A stretch of DNA of 64,000 nucleotides from NCBI RefSeq assembly GCF_030063205.1, contig NZ_JASISQ010000004.1, forward strand, positions 149,609 through 213,608. The letters are read 5' to 3'. Shown here piece after piece: positions 24,937 through 34,250 of this stretch (position 1 is its first letter; each line of letters opens with the position of its first letter). The notes under the pieces were generated by a model, which was given only the letters and a program-made list of their open reading frames with translations, made no database searches and had not been told where the DNA came from. This DNA is from Arthrobacter antibioticus (GTDB taxonomy: Bacteria > Actinomycetota > Actinomycetes > Actinomycetales > Micrococcaceae). Position numbers and translations under genes: made by a program.

Positions 24937-24973
24937 CCAGCGGCTCAGACGTTGAAGCGGAACTCCACCACGT
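24937..24973. repeat. ychF 3'-end repeat, resident copy (attR-like)
   Basis: The 37 bases include the final codons and stop of ychF (stop at 24945-24947) and are repeated at 12378 and 16390. Because the element carries a matching end, integration leaves YchF complete. Confidence 0.85.
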
Positions 24974-26030
24974 CGCCGTCGTGCATAACGTATTCCTTGC
25001 CCTCAATACGGACCTTGCCCTTGGCCTTGGCCTCGTGCATCGATCCAGCTTCTATCAAGTCATCAAAGTGGACAACTTCAGCCTTGATGAATCCACGCTG
25101 GAAATCTGTGTGGATAACTCCGGCTGCCTGCGGAGCTGTGTCACCCTGACGGATGGTCCACGCGCGCGTTTCTTTCGGACCTGCCGTGAGGTACGTCTGC
25201 AAACCAAGGGTGTGGAAGCCAACGCGGGCCAGCTGATTCAGGCCTGATTCCTCTTGGCCACTCATCTCGAGCATCTCCCTAGCCTCCTCCTCATCTAGCT
25301 CAACGAGGTCGGATTCCAGCTTGGCGTCAAGGAAAATCGCGTCTGCGGGAGCCACAAGTTCACGCAGCTCGGCTTGGCGCTCCGGGTTGGCCAGAACTGC
25401 GTCATCAACATTGAAAACATAGATGAAAGGTTTGGCCGTGAGCAGGCTGAGCTCGGCCAAGTGCTCCATCTCCAGCTTGTCGCTCTTGATGGAAGCAAAG
25501 ATGGTGTCCCCGCGTTCAAGGACAGTCTGGGCGGCCAAAATTGCCTTCAACTCGGCTGCATCGCGCTGCTTGAGCTTGACAGCCTTTTCCAAGCGCGGAA
25601 TCGCCTTTTCAATGGTCTGCATATCAGCCAGAATCAGCTCTGTATTGATGGTTTCCATATCGGAACGGGGGTCAACCTTACCGTCCACATGAATAACATC
25701 GGGATCGTCGAAGACCCGGATGACCTGAGCGATCGCTTCAGCCTCGCGAATATTGGCCAGGAATTTATTGCCCAGCCCTTCCCCTTCCGAAGCGCCTTTG
25801 ACAATTCCTGCGATGTCAACAAAAGACACCACTGCAGGCAGCAAGCGCTGCGAGCCGAAGATCTCAGCGAGCTTCGCCAAACGGGGATCGGGCAGGCTGA
25901 CGACGCCAACATTGGGCTCGATGGTGGCGAACGGATAGTTCGCTGCGAGCACGTTGTTGCGAGTCAGTGCGTTGAAAAGAGTTGATTTGCCGACGTTGGG
26001 CAGTCCGACGATGCCAATTGTAAGAGCCAC
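24945..26030 (-). CDS. ychF: Redox-regulated ribosome-associated ATPase YchF
   Basis: 361 aa, full length. Obg-type P-loop ATPase: GLPNVGKST (G1, residues 8-16), the G3 DIAG, and NVDD in place of the NKxD of GTPases, which gives the family its ATP preference. A helical insert and C-terminal TGS domain ([10 protein letters not shown]...[10 protein letters not shown]) follow. Binds the ribosome and affects stress translation. GTG start at 26030 with TAAGCT six bases upstream. Its 3' end is the integration site of the island to the left. It is convergent with the SCO1664 gene across the island. Confidence 0.95.
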   Translation of the reverse strand: MALTIGIVGLPNVGKSTLFNALTRNNVLAANYPFATIEPNVGVVSLPDPRLAKLAEIFGSQRLLPAVVSFVDIAGIVKGASEGEGLGNKFLANIREAEAIAQVIRVFDDPDVIHVDGKVDPRSDMETINTELILADMQTIEKAIPRLEKAVKLKQRDAAELKAILAAQTVLERGDTIFASIKSDKLEMEHLAELSLLTAKPFIYVFNVDDAVLANPERQAELRELVAPADAIFLDAKLESDLVELDEEEAREMLEMSGQEESGLNQLARVGFHTLGLQTYLTAGPKETRAWTIRQGDTAPQAAGVIHTDFQRGFIKAEVVHFDDLIEAGSMHEAKAKGKVRIEGKEYVMHDGDVVEFRFNV

Positions 26031-26036
26031 GGGTCA

Positions 26037-26042
26037 AGCTTA
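26037..26042 (-). promoter_or_regulatory. Leaderless -10 element of ychF
   Basis: Minus-strand TAAGCT, six bases, GTG at 26030. Confidence 0.5.
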
Positions 26043-26233
26043 CCGGCAGGGCGCCCATTTTGTTCAGCCGCGCGAATTCAGCACTCCGCTCCCTGAACAC
26101 GGACTCGGGGGTAGTTATTACTTTCCGCCCGCCGTACACCGGGTGCTAAACGTAATATCTACCCCCTGGCGCCGTGCCGAGGCTGCAGCGAGAAGAAACG
26201 CTCAATGTCAGTGCTTCATGCGAAGGTAGTTTC

Positions 26234-27430
26234 ATGAATGGAATTGGGTGGCTTGTAGCCGTATTGATGTTGGTAGTTGGGCTGGTGCTCGGCGCTGCCG
26301 CAGTAGCGTGGGTGCTGCTGGGCAGACTGCGCGGTGCAAACGAGGAGGCAGATGCGGCCCATGAGCGGGTGGCCGCGCTCAATACGAGTTTTGCTGGTGC
26401 GGATGCAGAACGCAGGCTTCTTGCCTCGCAGAATCACGCCCTCACAGCTCAGCAAGGCTCTGATTCGAACGTCCTGCAGGCATTGGGGCCTGTCTCCGAG
26501 AAGCTCAGCGCCGTGCAGCGCCAAGTCGCTTTGCTCGAGCGTGATCGTGTAGAACAGTACGGTCAGCTCGCCGAACAGCTACGAGCCGCTAAGGACGCAG
26601 ACGCCAAATTATTGGCCACGACCTCATCGCTGGCCTCAGCCCTTCGCTCCAATAGTGCCCGTGGCAAATGGGGCGAAGTCCAGCTGCGCCGTGTGGTGGA
26701 GTCCGCTGGCATGCTTGCCCACGTCGACTTTGAGGAACAGGTCCACACCGCCACGGACGACGGCGTTCACCGCCCCGACATGATTGTCCGGCTTCCCGGT
26801 GGTAAGGAGTTGGTCCTGGATGCCAAGGTTCCATTATCTTCCTTTCTCAACGCGCACGACGCCGGCACAACCGACAGCGCCGAATCACAGCAACATTTGG
26901 CTCGCCATGCCAAAGCCGTTAAGGCTCACATTGATGCGCTGGCTGGTAAGCAGTACTGGGCCTCAGCGACAAACTCTCCGGAACTGGTGATTTGTTTTGT
27001 GCCGGTGGAGTCAATCCTCTCAGCGGCACTGATGTCCGACCCCGGTCTCTTGGATTATGCAATGTCCAAAAACGTGGTGCTCGCCTCGCCCATCTCACTT
27101 ATGGCCATTTTGAAGTCCGTGGCCTTTAGTTGGCGCCAAGACGTCCTGACCGAAAGCGCCAAGGAACTCTTTGAGCTCTCAGCCCAGCTGTACACGCGTC
27201 TGGGCACCATGGGCGAGGCCGTTTCAGCAGTAGGCGTCTCACTTAAGACAAGTGTTGACCGCTACAACAAATTAGTGGGAACTCTCGAAGCAAGGGTTCT
27301 GCCCACCGCCCGCAAGCTCAATGCTCTTGACCCGAAATCGCTTGAATCTCCTGCCCAAGTGGAGAGCACCCCGCGAATACTCACAGCTCCTGAATTTGAG
27401 GAAACACCAAGGATAAATCAAGCTATTTAG
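26234..27430 (+). CDS. rmuC: DNA recombination protein RmuC
   Basis: 398 aa from ATG 26234 (GAAGG a few bases upstream). An N-terminal membrane anchor (about residues 5-27) is followed by a coiled coil to about residue 150, then the conserved nuclease-like RmuC domain: GKWGEVQLRRVVESAGM, HVDFEEQ, RPDMIVRLPGGKELVLDAKVPLSSF, and YWASATNSPELVICFVP. The PDxxV...DAK pattern is a PD-(D/E)xK-like site. The family limits inversions at short repeats. Monocistronic between ychF (divergent) and ispH (convergent). Confidence 0.92.
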   Translation: MNGIGWLVAVLMLVVGLVLGAAAVAWVLLGRLRGANEEADAAHERVAALNTSFAGADAERRLLASQNHALTAQQGSDSNVLQALGPVSEKLSAVQRQVALLERDRVEQYGQLAEQLRAAKDADAKLLATTSSLASALRSNSARGKWGEVQLRRVVESAGMLAHVDFEEQVHTATDDGVHRPDMIVRLPGGKELVLDAKVPLSSFLNAHDAGTTDSAESQQHLARHAKAVKAHIDALAGKQYWASATNSPELVICFVPVESILSAALMSDPGLLDYAMSKNVVLASPISLMAILKSVAFSWRQDVLTESAKELFELSAQLYTRLGTMGEAVSAVGVSLKTSVDRYNKLVGTLEARVLPTARKLNALDPKSLESPAQVESTPRILTAPEFEETPRINQAI

Positions 27431-27450
27431 TGTTTTATGGTCCAGGCTAA

Positions 27451-28530
27451 TTACAGCAGGTTGGCGCTGCGAACTCCCTTGTAATCGGGGTCGCCGGCTG
27501 CCTTCAATGTTGCGCGTAGTTCTTTGGGCAGGGAGAACAAGATGTCTTCTTTTGCCGTGACTACTTCTTCCACTGACTCGTAACCGTAAGTGGCAAGCAG
27601 GTGCAGCACATCCTGGACAAGCACTTCAGGTACTGAAGCCCCACTGCTAACGCCTACACTGGCCACGCCTTCAAACCAGGTTTCATCAATTTCGTGGGCA
27701 AAGTCCACTCGGTAGGATGCTTTGGCACCGTACTCGAGAGCAACTTCCACCAAACGGACCGAGTTGGAGGAGTTGGCTGAACCAACAATTATCACCAGAT
27801 CGGCTTGAGGGGCTATCTCCTTGATGGCAGTCTGGCGGTTCGTGGTGGCATAACAAATATCGTCGCTGGGAGGATTCTGCAACTTCGGGAACCGCTCACG
27901 CAAGATTTCAACAATCTCCATAGTCTCATCCACTGACAGAGTGGTCTGAGAAAGCCAGATCAGGCGGTCGGGGTCTGCAACATGAACGGTCCGAGCCTCA
28001 TCCGGGTTGTTCACAATCGTGATGCTCTCGGGTGCCTCGCCATAGGTTCCTTCCACTTCCTCGTGGCCTTCGTGGCCGATCAGGAGAATGTGGTTTTCTT
28101 CCTTGGCGAATCTGACAGCTTCCTTGTGAACCTTGGTTACCAGCGGGCATGTGGCGTCGATGGTCCGCAGCCCGCGCTCCGCAGCGGACGCAACCACGGC
28201 CGGGGAAACACCGTGGGCGGAGAAGACCACTAGTTCACCTTCTGGAACTTCCTCGTTCTCTTCCACGAAGATTGCCCCGCGTGCTTCAAGGGAAGAGACA
28301 ACATGAACGTTGTGCACAATTTGTTTGCGTACGTAAACGGGTGCTCCGTGATGTTCAATCGCCTTCTCCACGGCAATGACGGCGCGGTCTACTCCAGCGC
28401 AATAGCCACGCGGGGCGGCAAGCAGGACGCGCTTTTCTCCGCTCACAGGGGCGGCGGCGGCCACCTCTTCGGGCGACCTGCGACGGCGCGGAACGGCGGG
28501 CATAGGAAAAGAAATTGCAGTGGTGCTCAT
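27451..28530 (-). CDS. ispH: 4-hydroxy-3-methylbut-2-enyl diphosphate reductase IspH
   Basis: 359 aa from ATG 28530. All three Fe-S cluster cysteines are visible: [21 protein letters not shown] and [11 protein letters not shown]. Substrate-binding His residues are in HNVHVVSS and SAHGVSP, and the catalytic Glu is in HEEVEGT. Last step of the MEP isoprenoid pathway, giving IPP and DMAPP. Upstream ATG codons at 28539 and 28551 are less likely because TAGGAT lies seven bases before 28530. Confidence 0.95.
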   Translation of the reverse strand: MSTTAISFPMPAVPRRRRSPEEVAAAAPVSGEKRVLLAAPRGYCAGVDRAVIAVEKAIEHHGAPVYVRKQIVHNVHVVSSLEARGAIFVEENEEVPEGELVVFSAHGVSPAVVASAAERGLRTIDATCPLVTKVHKEAVRFAKEENHILLIGHEGHEEVEGTYGEAPESITIVNNPDEARTVHVADPDRLIWLSQTTLSVDETMEIVEILRERFPKLQNPPSDDICYATTNRQTAIKEIAPQADLVIIVGSANSSNSVRLVEVALEYGAKASYRVDFAHEIDETWFEGVASVGVSSGASVPEVLVQDVLHLLATYGYESVEEVVTAKEDILFSLPKELRATLKAAGDPDYKGVRSANLL

Positions 28531-28537
28531 ACCCACC

Positions 28538-28543
28538 ATCCTA
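28538..28543 (-). promoter_or_regulatory. Near-leaderless -10 element of ispH
   Basis: Minus-strand TAGGAT, seven bases, ATG 28530. Supports the shorter IspH N-terminus. Confidence 0.4.
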
Positions 28544-28552
28544 CGTGCCATC

Positions 28553-29419
28553 CTACGTGGTGCGTCTGCCCTTAACTATGAGAGCTCCAACACCAGCCAC
28601 GGCCACCACTGCCGCCGTCACGAATGTGAGGGTAATCCCACCCTGCCAGCTTTGCCGCGCAAGGACACTGAGCTCCTGGCCAAACTGCTGCGCAACCTCC
28701 GGCCCAACAACAAGTTCCGCCAGGATCGTCTCCACAAAACCTGAGCCCGCCACCCACAACAACGCCACCACTGCCAGTCCCAAGCCAGCCAGCACAACTG
28801 TCACAGCGCGCCGTCGGGCAACCACTATCCCCAAAATAAGAAGATCCACGGCGATAAAAGCCAACCAGCCACTCCAACCGGCCACCATGGTCAGTTTGGG
28901 TAGCAACTGGGCCACCTTAGGCTGATCAAGGCTCACGACTACGTCTTTAGGGGTGGGCACAGTGATGCCGATATCCTTGCCGACACTAGCGGAAATCAAG
29001 CCAACTAGCGGAGCAATATCCACCAGGACATCCCCCTGAATATCTTTGTTTCCGGCGGCGTCAAAAGTCAGTTTGTGGCTACGCTTCAGGGTATCTTTCC
29101 ACGCTTGGGCATAGCCAGGGTCGGTGTAAATGCTACGGGCCGCAGAGTTAATGACAGCAGCCGCGATATTGTTCAGCTGCGGTGGCAGGTCAAGTGAGGC
29201 TGTTGCCTGGCTGGTGGCCATGGCTGACAGTCCCTCTTGGAACGCCTCATTACTGCCAAGGGGGCCGGCAAGCTCAACAAACCCGGCCTGGGCAACAACG
29301 TTATGTTGCATCCATATGGCTGGCCCGGCTACGGCTGCTAACAGCAACGCCAGGACGACGAGAAATACTGAGGTAAGCGTGCGCATGAACCATCCCAAAA
29401 CACGAGAATTTTCTGACAT
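28553..29419 (-). CDS. Membrane protein with large extracytoplasmic loop
   Basis: 288 aa. TM segments at about residues 12-32, 185-205, 210-230 and 262-282. The ~150-residue segment between the first two is soluble, alanine-rich and probably outside (contains [19 protein letters not shown] and [14 protein letters not shown]). The layout is common in actinobacterial integral membrane proteins of unknown function. GGAG lies four bases before ATG. Directly upstream of ispH on the same strand, but ispH appears to have its own promoter. Confidence 0.65.
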   Translation of the reverse strand: MSENSRVLGWFMRTLTSVFLVVLALLLAAVAGPAIWMQHNVVAQAGFVELAGPLGSNEAFQEGLSAMATSQATASLDLPPQLNNIAAAVINSAARSIYTDPGYAQAWKDTLKRSHKLTFDAAGNKDIQGDVLVDIAPLVGLISASVGKDIGITVPTPKDVVVSLDQPKVAQLLPKLTMVAGWSGWLAFIAVDLLILGIVVARRRAVTVVLAGLGLAVVALLWVAGSGFVETILAELVVGPEVAQQFGQELSVLARQSWQGGITLTFVTAAVVAVAGVGALIVKGRRTT

Positions 29420-29587
29420 TGGACTCCAACATTAGTGCATGGCTGTGGATGACGGTGTGCCAGTGTCAGTGCGTGAAGCTAGAGTTATTTCAAGACTGTA
29501 TGGTGGCGTCCCACTAGTCACCCAGGCTGAAGACCCCAGGCTGAACACTCAGATTGAGCACTCAGAGCAAAGGACGGCGACACTGTT

Positions 29588-30904
29588 ATGGCGGACACCC
29601 CGGAGCGTCAGGTTATTGCGCCAACGGCGGCCGAGACCTCACCTGAAAACCCGTGGCCTTTGCAACTACTGAGCCAAAAGCTCAAGTCCCACATTGAGAA
29701 AGCCCCGCCAGCTTGGGTTGAGGCCCAAGTGATCGAGCTGAACAAGCGTGCCAACGTCAGCTATCTGACCTTGCGTGACATAGACGCTGAGGTCTCCTTG
29801 AGTGTTACGGTGTGGGGCTCTGTTCTGAGCCGTTTGGAAGCACCTTTGGAGCAAGGTTCCCGTGTTGTAGCCCAGCTCAAACCAGATTTTTGGCTCAAGA
29901 CAGGCCGCCTGTCCATGCAAGGACAGGACATTCGGCCTGTGGGCTTGGGGGATCTGCTGGCACGGATCGAACAATTGCGCCAGGCCTTGGCGGCTGAAGG
30001 ACTCTTTGACCCGCGCCGTAAAAAGCCGCTGCCGTTACTCCCCCACCGGATTGGCCTGATCACGGGCAGAAATTCAGATGCTATGAAGGACGTGATTCGC
30101 AATGCCTCGTTGCGGTGGCCTGCAGTGGAATTTGAAGTGCGCGAAGTTGCCGTCCAGGGCGTCAATGCAGTCACGGCTGTTATCGGGGCGCTGAGGGAAC
30201 TCGATGCCGATCCCCGGATCGATGTCATTGTCATTGCCCGTGGTGGCGGTTCCCTCGAGGACCTGCTCGCTTTCAGCCACGAATCATTGGTCCGTGCCGT
30301 GGCTGCCGCGCATACCCCCATTGTCAGCGCTATTGGTCACGAAGCGGACAGGCCGCTCCTGGACGAGGTTGCCGATCTGCGTGCTTCAACGCCAACCGCT
30401 GCCGCCAAACGTATTGTCCCGGACGTTGGCGAGGAGCTGCGCCGCGTAGATCAGGCACGATCGCAGCTCAACCGCAGAATACAAGGCCTCCTGGACCGCG
30501 AAACTGAGCGCCTGCTTTATCTTCGGTCCCGGCCAGTGCTGGCAAACCCTATGCTCATGTTCACAACAAAGTATGACGAAGTTACCTCCTCACGCGGGCG
30601 GATGCGCACCGCCGTCCGCACCCAGGTAGGGCGTCATTTCGACCAGCTCAGACACCTCCGCGCCCAAGTTCGTGCCCTGTCTCCGCAAAAAACTCTCGAC
30701 CGAGGGTATGCGGTGGTTCAACTCGAAGACGGGGCCATCGTCAGGGACCCCGAGCAGGCCCCCGCCCGGACACTCTTGAGAGTTCGAGTTGCAGGCGGAG
30801 ATATCACCGCCGTAAGCACCGAAGGTACAGCAGCACCTCGTACCGATGACTCATCTGCCAAACCGCTCGTCTCAAACACCACATCAGCAAAGGACTCAGT
30901 ATGA
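29588..30904 (+). CDS. xseA: Exodeoxyribonuclease VII large subunit
   Basis: 438 aa. N-terminal OB fold ([21 protein letters not shown]... VSYLTLRD), then the catalytic domain with [30 protein letters not shown] (conserved GGGS/ED) and [19 protein letters not shown] (conserved HE-D), a long coiled coil, and a C-terminal LDRGYAVV strand. With XseB it degrades single-stranded DNA to oligonucleotides. Overlaps xseB by four bases (ATGA), so the subunits are co-translated. Confidence 0.96.
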   Translation: MADTPERQVIAPTAAETSPENPWPLQLLSQKLKSHIEKAPPAWVEAQVIELNKRANVSYLTLRDIDAEVSLSVTVWGSVLSRLEAPLEQGSRVVAQLKPDFWLKTGRLSMQGQDIRPVGLGDLLARIEQLRQALAAEGLFDPRRKKPLPLLPHRIGLITGRNSDAMKDVIRNASLRWPAVEFEVREVAVQGVNAVTAVIGALRELDADPRIDVIVIARGGGSLEDLLAFSHESLVRAVAAAHTPIVSAIGHEADRPLLDEVADLRASTPTAAAKRIVPDVGEELRRVDQARSQLNRRIQGLLDRETERLLYLRSRPVLANPMLMFTTKYDEVTSSRGRMRTAVRTQVGRHFDQLRHLRAQVRALSPQKTLDRGYAVVQLEDGAIVRDPEQAPARTLLRVRVAGGDITAVSTEGTAAPRTDDSSAKPLVSNTTSAKDSV

Positions 30905-31146
30905 ACCCCGCCGAAACACCCGCTACCCCCACTAATATTGACGCACTCAGCTACGAGCAGGCCCGTGAACAACTGATGAACGTGGTCAACCAGCTCGAGG
31001 CCGGCAGTTCAAACCTTGAGGACTCTTTGGCCCTCTGGGAACGAGGCGAGTCACTGGCTAAGCGTTGCGAAGAATGGTTGGAAGGCGCCAAAGCCCGCCT
31101 CGAAGCCGCGCGTTCCATTGACAATCAAGTACCCTCGGAGCAGTAA
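30901..31146 (+). CDS. xseB: Exodeoxyribonuclease VII small subunit
   Basis: 81 aa. The XseB signature is clear: [43 protein letters not shown]. Helical hairpin that binds the XseA coiled coil in multiple copies. Translationally coupled to xseA; followed 22 bases later by a hydrolase gene with its own ribosome site. Confidence 0.95.
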   Translation: MNPAETPATPTNIDALSYEQAREQLMNVVNQLEAGSSNLEDSLALWERGESLAKRCEEWLEGAKARLEAARSIDNQVPSEQ

Positions 31147-31168
31147 TTTAAAGTGTGAAGGAAATGCA

Positions 31169-32011
31169 GTGAGAGCCGAGATCGAAGTTGCTGGCCGTAA
31201 ACGGTCTTACCAGCTGATTACAAGAACGTCAGCTGATACTCAAAGTCAGCAAGAAACCTCCGCCGTGCTCATTTTTTTACACGGTTCCAAGCAAACCGGG
31301 CAGTCGGTACGCGAGTTCGCTGGGAACAGCATTGATCAGCTGGCAGACAACGGGCATGTGGCAGTTGTTTACCCGGATGGACTGCAAAAACGCTGGAATC
31401 ATAATAAAAACAGCTCCGGCAGTACCAATGATGTTGCTTTCATAGAATCCCTGGCAGACCATTTTCATGGCAAATACGGTCCCATTCCGGTGATTATTGC
31501 TGGTTTTTCCAACGGCGGACAGTTGGTCATCCGGCTGATTCATGAAAACCAGGAGAAATTCCATGGAGCCGCTATCATCGGTGCCACACTGCCACGACCG
31601 GGGGGTTTGGACTTCGCCGATCAGCTAAGACCATTACCGGTGCTGCTGATCCACGGGACAAGTGACCTTGTGGTTCCATACGGAGGTGAAGGCTGGTTTG
31701 CCACGTTCTTCGGTGGCCGGCGCGGACCCTCAGCCCTGAAAACGGCCCAGTACTTCGCTGCGCGCAACTCGATCTCTAACCCGCCTTTGCATGAGGTATT
31801 GCCGCATCGCAAGGAGAGCGGTAGGACCACTGTTGGCCTCACCCGCTTTGAGCAGGATGCGCTCCCAAGCGTTTGGCTTTATACAGTCAGAGGCGGCGGT
31901 CACGTGGTGCCGAACCGCCATCGAAAAGCCATCTTTCTCGCAGGCAGAACAACCCAGGACATCACAACAGCACAGGCACTGGCAGACTTTTTTCCCGTAC
32001 TGCGCAAATGA
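31169..32011 (+). CDS. Alpha/beta hydrolase, PHB-depolymerase/feruloyl-esterase-like
   Basis: 280 aa from GTG 31169, preceded by GAAGGAAA; longer readings run into xseB. The oxyanion segment is VLIFLHGSKQTG, the nucleophile elbow is IIAGFSNGGQLV (Ser), the acid lies after LLIHGTSDLVVPY (Asp), and the catalytic His is in RGGGHVVPN. This matches LpqC/PHB-depolymerase-type esterases, but no signal peptide is present, so it is probably cytoplasmic. Substrate unknown. Confidence 0.83.
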   Translation: MRAEIEVAGRKRSYQLITRTSADTQSQQETSAVLIFLHGSKQTGQSVREFAGNSIDQLADNGHVAVVYPDGLQKRWNHNKNSSGSTNDVAFIESLADHFHGKYGPIPVIIAGFSNGGQLVIRLIHENQEKFHGAAIIGATLPRPGGLDFADQLRPLPVLLIHGTSDLVVPYGGEGWFATFFGGRRGPSALKTAQYFAARNSISNPPLHEVLPHRKESGRTTVGLTRFEQDALPSVWLYTVRGGGHVVPNRHRKAIFLAGRTTQDITTAQALADFFPVLRK

Positions 32012-32098
32012 TGCCCAGACGCTTTCTCCTACTGCGCTTCTTTCGCATGCTGCGCTATCTAGGAGTACCGTGCTTCTCAATGCATGCGGCTGTCCGCA

Positions 32099-32953
32099 TC
32101 AAGCGTCTTTAAGCCGGGCACGCTCAGCGGCAAGGTCGTAGTCACCTGCCGGCCATTGCAGATTCAGACTTCCCAGTGTCTTAATAAGAATTTCTTGGAC
32201 TGCCATACGGGCGTACCACTTCTTGTCCGCTGGGACCACATACCAGGGCGCATTCTCGGTGCTGGTCTGCTCAAAGACACGCTGGTAGGCGTCCATGTAC
32301 TCCGGCCAAAACTCACGTTCGTCCAGGTCTGTAGGACTGTATTTCCAGTACTTCGTGGGGTCATGTAAACGCGCGGTGAGCCGTTCTAGCTGTTCCTTAG
32401 GACTGACGTTCAACATGATTTTTACAATAGAAGTACCAGATTCAACCATCTCTGCCTCAAACTCGTTGATGGCTTCATAGCGCCGCTGAAGTTCGTCGGC
32501 ATCTGCCCAAGCATGAACACGGTGGATCAGCACATCTTCGTAGTGGGACCTATCAAAGACGCCAAACATCCCAGGTACTGGGGCCGCGGGGCGTACACGC
32601 CAGAGAAAATGGTGAGCCTTCTCCTCATCAGTTGGTGCCTTGAACGTGGTCAGCTGCACACCTTGCGGATCTACCGAACCAACCACATGCCCAACAATCC
32701 CGCCCTTGCCTGCGGTGTCCATCGCCTGCAAAATCAACAAAATCGATTTTCTGGAGCCAAAACGACTTTCGGCGAAAAGCTGCTCTTGAAGCTGGGCAAG
32801 CACAGGTGCCCTCGCTGCCAAGGTTTCGGCGCCGTCGGACTTCTTGCCTGAAAAACCTGGAGAGACATTGGTTGCTTGCTCCGCAAGAGAAAAGCCGGAA
32901 TCTACTTTCAGCAAATCGCTTGGGTGTTTAGTGAATCCAATTGGCAATGACAT
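32099..32953 (-). CDS. Polyphosphate kinase 2 family protein
   Basis: 284 aa from ATG 32953 (a longer reading overlaps the aminotransferase gene). The Walker A-like QAMDTAGKGGIVGHV is present, where most PPK2 enzymes have AGKDG. Next come the lid segment (FKAPTDEEKAHHFLWRV), HYEDVLIHRVH and KIMLNVSPKEQLERL, ending with WYVVPADKKWYARM. It uses polyphosphate to phosphorylate nucleotides. The Gly in place of Asp after AGK may mark a class III/AMP-type or altered enzyme. Confidence 0.88.
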   Translation of the reverse strand: MSLPIGFTKHPSDLLKVDSGFSLAEQATNVSPGFSGKKSDGAETLAARAPVLAQLQEQLFAESRFGSRKSILLILQAMDTAGKGGIVGHVVGSVDPQGVQLTTFKAPTDEEKAHHFLWRVRPAAPVPGMFGVFDRSHYEDVLIHRVHAWADADELQRRYEAINEFEAEMVESGTSIVKIMLNVSPKEQLERLTARLHDPTKYWKYSPTDLDEREFWPEYMDAYQRVFEQTSTENAPWYVVPADKKWYARMAVQEILIKTLGSLNLQWPAGDYDLAAERARLKDA

Positions 32954-32966
32954 GGTGGGCCTTTCC

Positions 32967-34184
32967 CTAGGGTTTGTAAGTACTGAGGAATTCTGCGATG
33001 CGTCCAATGGCTTCTTCCAGGACCAACACATTAGGCAACGTCACAAGGCGAAAATGATCGGGACGAATCCAATTAAACGCTGTGCCATGTGAAATCAGGA
33101 TTTTTTGGGATTCCAGGAGATCCAAGGCAAATTTCTCGTCACTTTTGATCGGGTAAGCCTCCGGGTCAAGTTTGGGAAATAAGTAGAGCGCACCCTTGGC
33201 CTGATTGGTAGTAACCCCGGGGATGTCGTTGAGTACCTTATAGGCGATGTCCCGCTGTTCCTTGAGCCGACCGCCAGGCAGGATCAGATCCTTAATGCTC
33301 TGGTATCCCCCCAAAGCTGTCTGAATGGCGTGCTGTCCAGGGACATTGGCACACATGCGCATATTCGCCAGTAGGTTGATCCCCTCAAGATAATCCGCTG
33401 CCCGAGCCTTGGGCCCGGAAATAGCAAGCCAGCCAGAGCGATACCCACAGATCCGGTAGGCCTTAGACAACCCGCTGAAGGTCATGCACAGAACGTCATC
33501 ACCGGTGATGGTTGCTGTGTTGATGTGTTCGGCATCGTCGTAGAGAATCTTCTCGTAAATCTCATCCGAGAACACCACCAACCCGTACTTGTAGGCAAGG
33601 TCAACCATGGCTTTCACGATGTGTCTTGGGTAGACCGCGCCGGTGGGATTGTTGGGGTTAATGATCACTAGGCCCTTGGTTTTGGCGGTGATCTTCGATT
33701 CAAGATCCTCAAGATCCGGCCACCATTCCTGGTTCTCGTCACAGAGGTAGTGCACCGGACGCCCGCCCGCCAGACTCACAGATGCGGTCCACAAGGGGTA
33801 ATCAGGAGTGGGAACAAGCACTTCATCGCCGGTATTCAGCAGCGCCATCAGGGACAGCGTGATCAATTCGCTGACACCGTTTCCCAGGTAGACATCATCA
33901 ACGTGGATGTTTTGGATACCTCGCGTTTGGTAATACTGCACGACGGCGGTCCTCGCCGAAAAGATCCCCCGAGAGTCGCTGTAGCCCTGAGCGTGTGGCA
34001 GGTGAGCCATCATGTCCACCAAAATGGCATCTGGTGCCTCAAATCCGAAAGGTGCCGGATTACCAATGTTCAGCTTCAGGATTCGGTGCCCTTCGGCTTC
34101 CAACTTTTGGGCCCGTTCCAGCACAGGTCCACGGATATCGTAGAGAACATTGTGAAGCTTGGTGGACTGCTTGAAATCTGCCAT
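32967..34184 (-). CDS. Pyridoxal-phosphate aminotransferase (AlaA-like)
   Basis: 405 aa, fold-type I class I/II aminotransferase. Marks: LNIGNPAPFGFEAPD, SDSRGIFSARTAVVQYY, NPNNPTGAVY, VVFSDEIYEKI, and the PLP lysine in FSGLSKAYRICGYRSGW. The sequence agrees well with glutamate-pyruvate transaminases of the AlaA/AvtA group that make alanine. Start by CATATT six bases before ATG. PPK2 follows on the same strand 13 bases later. Confidence 0.9.
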   Translation of the reverse strand: MADFKQSTKLHNVLYDIRGPVLERAQKLEAEGHRILKLNIGNPAPFGFEAPDAILVDMMAHLPHAQGYSDSRGIFSARTAVVQYYQTRGIQNIHVDDVYLGNGVSELITLSLMALLNTGDEVLVPTPDYPLWTASVSLAGGRPVHYLCDENQEWWPDLEDLESKITAKTKGLVIINPNNPTGAVYPRHIVKAMVDLAYKYGLVVFSDEIYEKILYDDAEHINTATITGDDVLCMTFSGLSKAYRICGYRSGWLAISGPKARAADYLEGINLLANMRMCANVPGQHAIQTALGGYQSIKDLILPGGRLKEQRDIAYKVLNDIPGVTTNQAKGALYLFPKLDPEAYPIKSDEKFALDLLESQKILISHGTAFNWIRPDHFRLVTLPNVLVLEEAIGRIAEFLSTYKP

Positions 34185-34190
34185 TTACCC

Positions 34191-34196
34191 AATATG
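34191..34196 (-). promoter_or_regulatory. Leaderless -10 element of the aminotransferase gene
   Basis: Minus-strand CATATT, six bases, ATG 34184. Confidence 0.5.
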
Positions 34197-34250
34197 GCAC
34201 AGCTGCTCCGTGTTTGCTTCCGCAACGTGCCCACCTTCGCAGGCCAATGG

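Noticed and set aside
12378..24977. The repeats as a CRISPR array
   Set aside because: Spacing is kilobases with genes between, not short uniform spacers, and no cas genes are present.
12246..25000. tRNA gene as the integration target
   Set aside because: No tRNA cloverleaf or CCA/T-loop sequence was seen near the repeats; the target is the ychF coding end.
31016..32011. 331-aa version of the esterase
   Set aside because: It would lie inside xseB in another frame; GTG 31169 has its own ribosome site.
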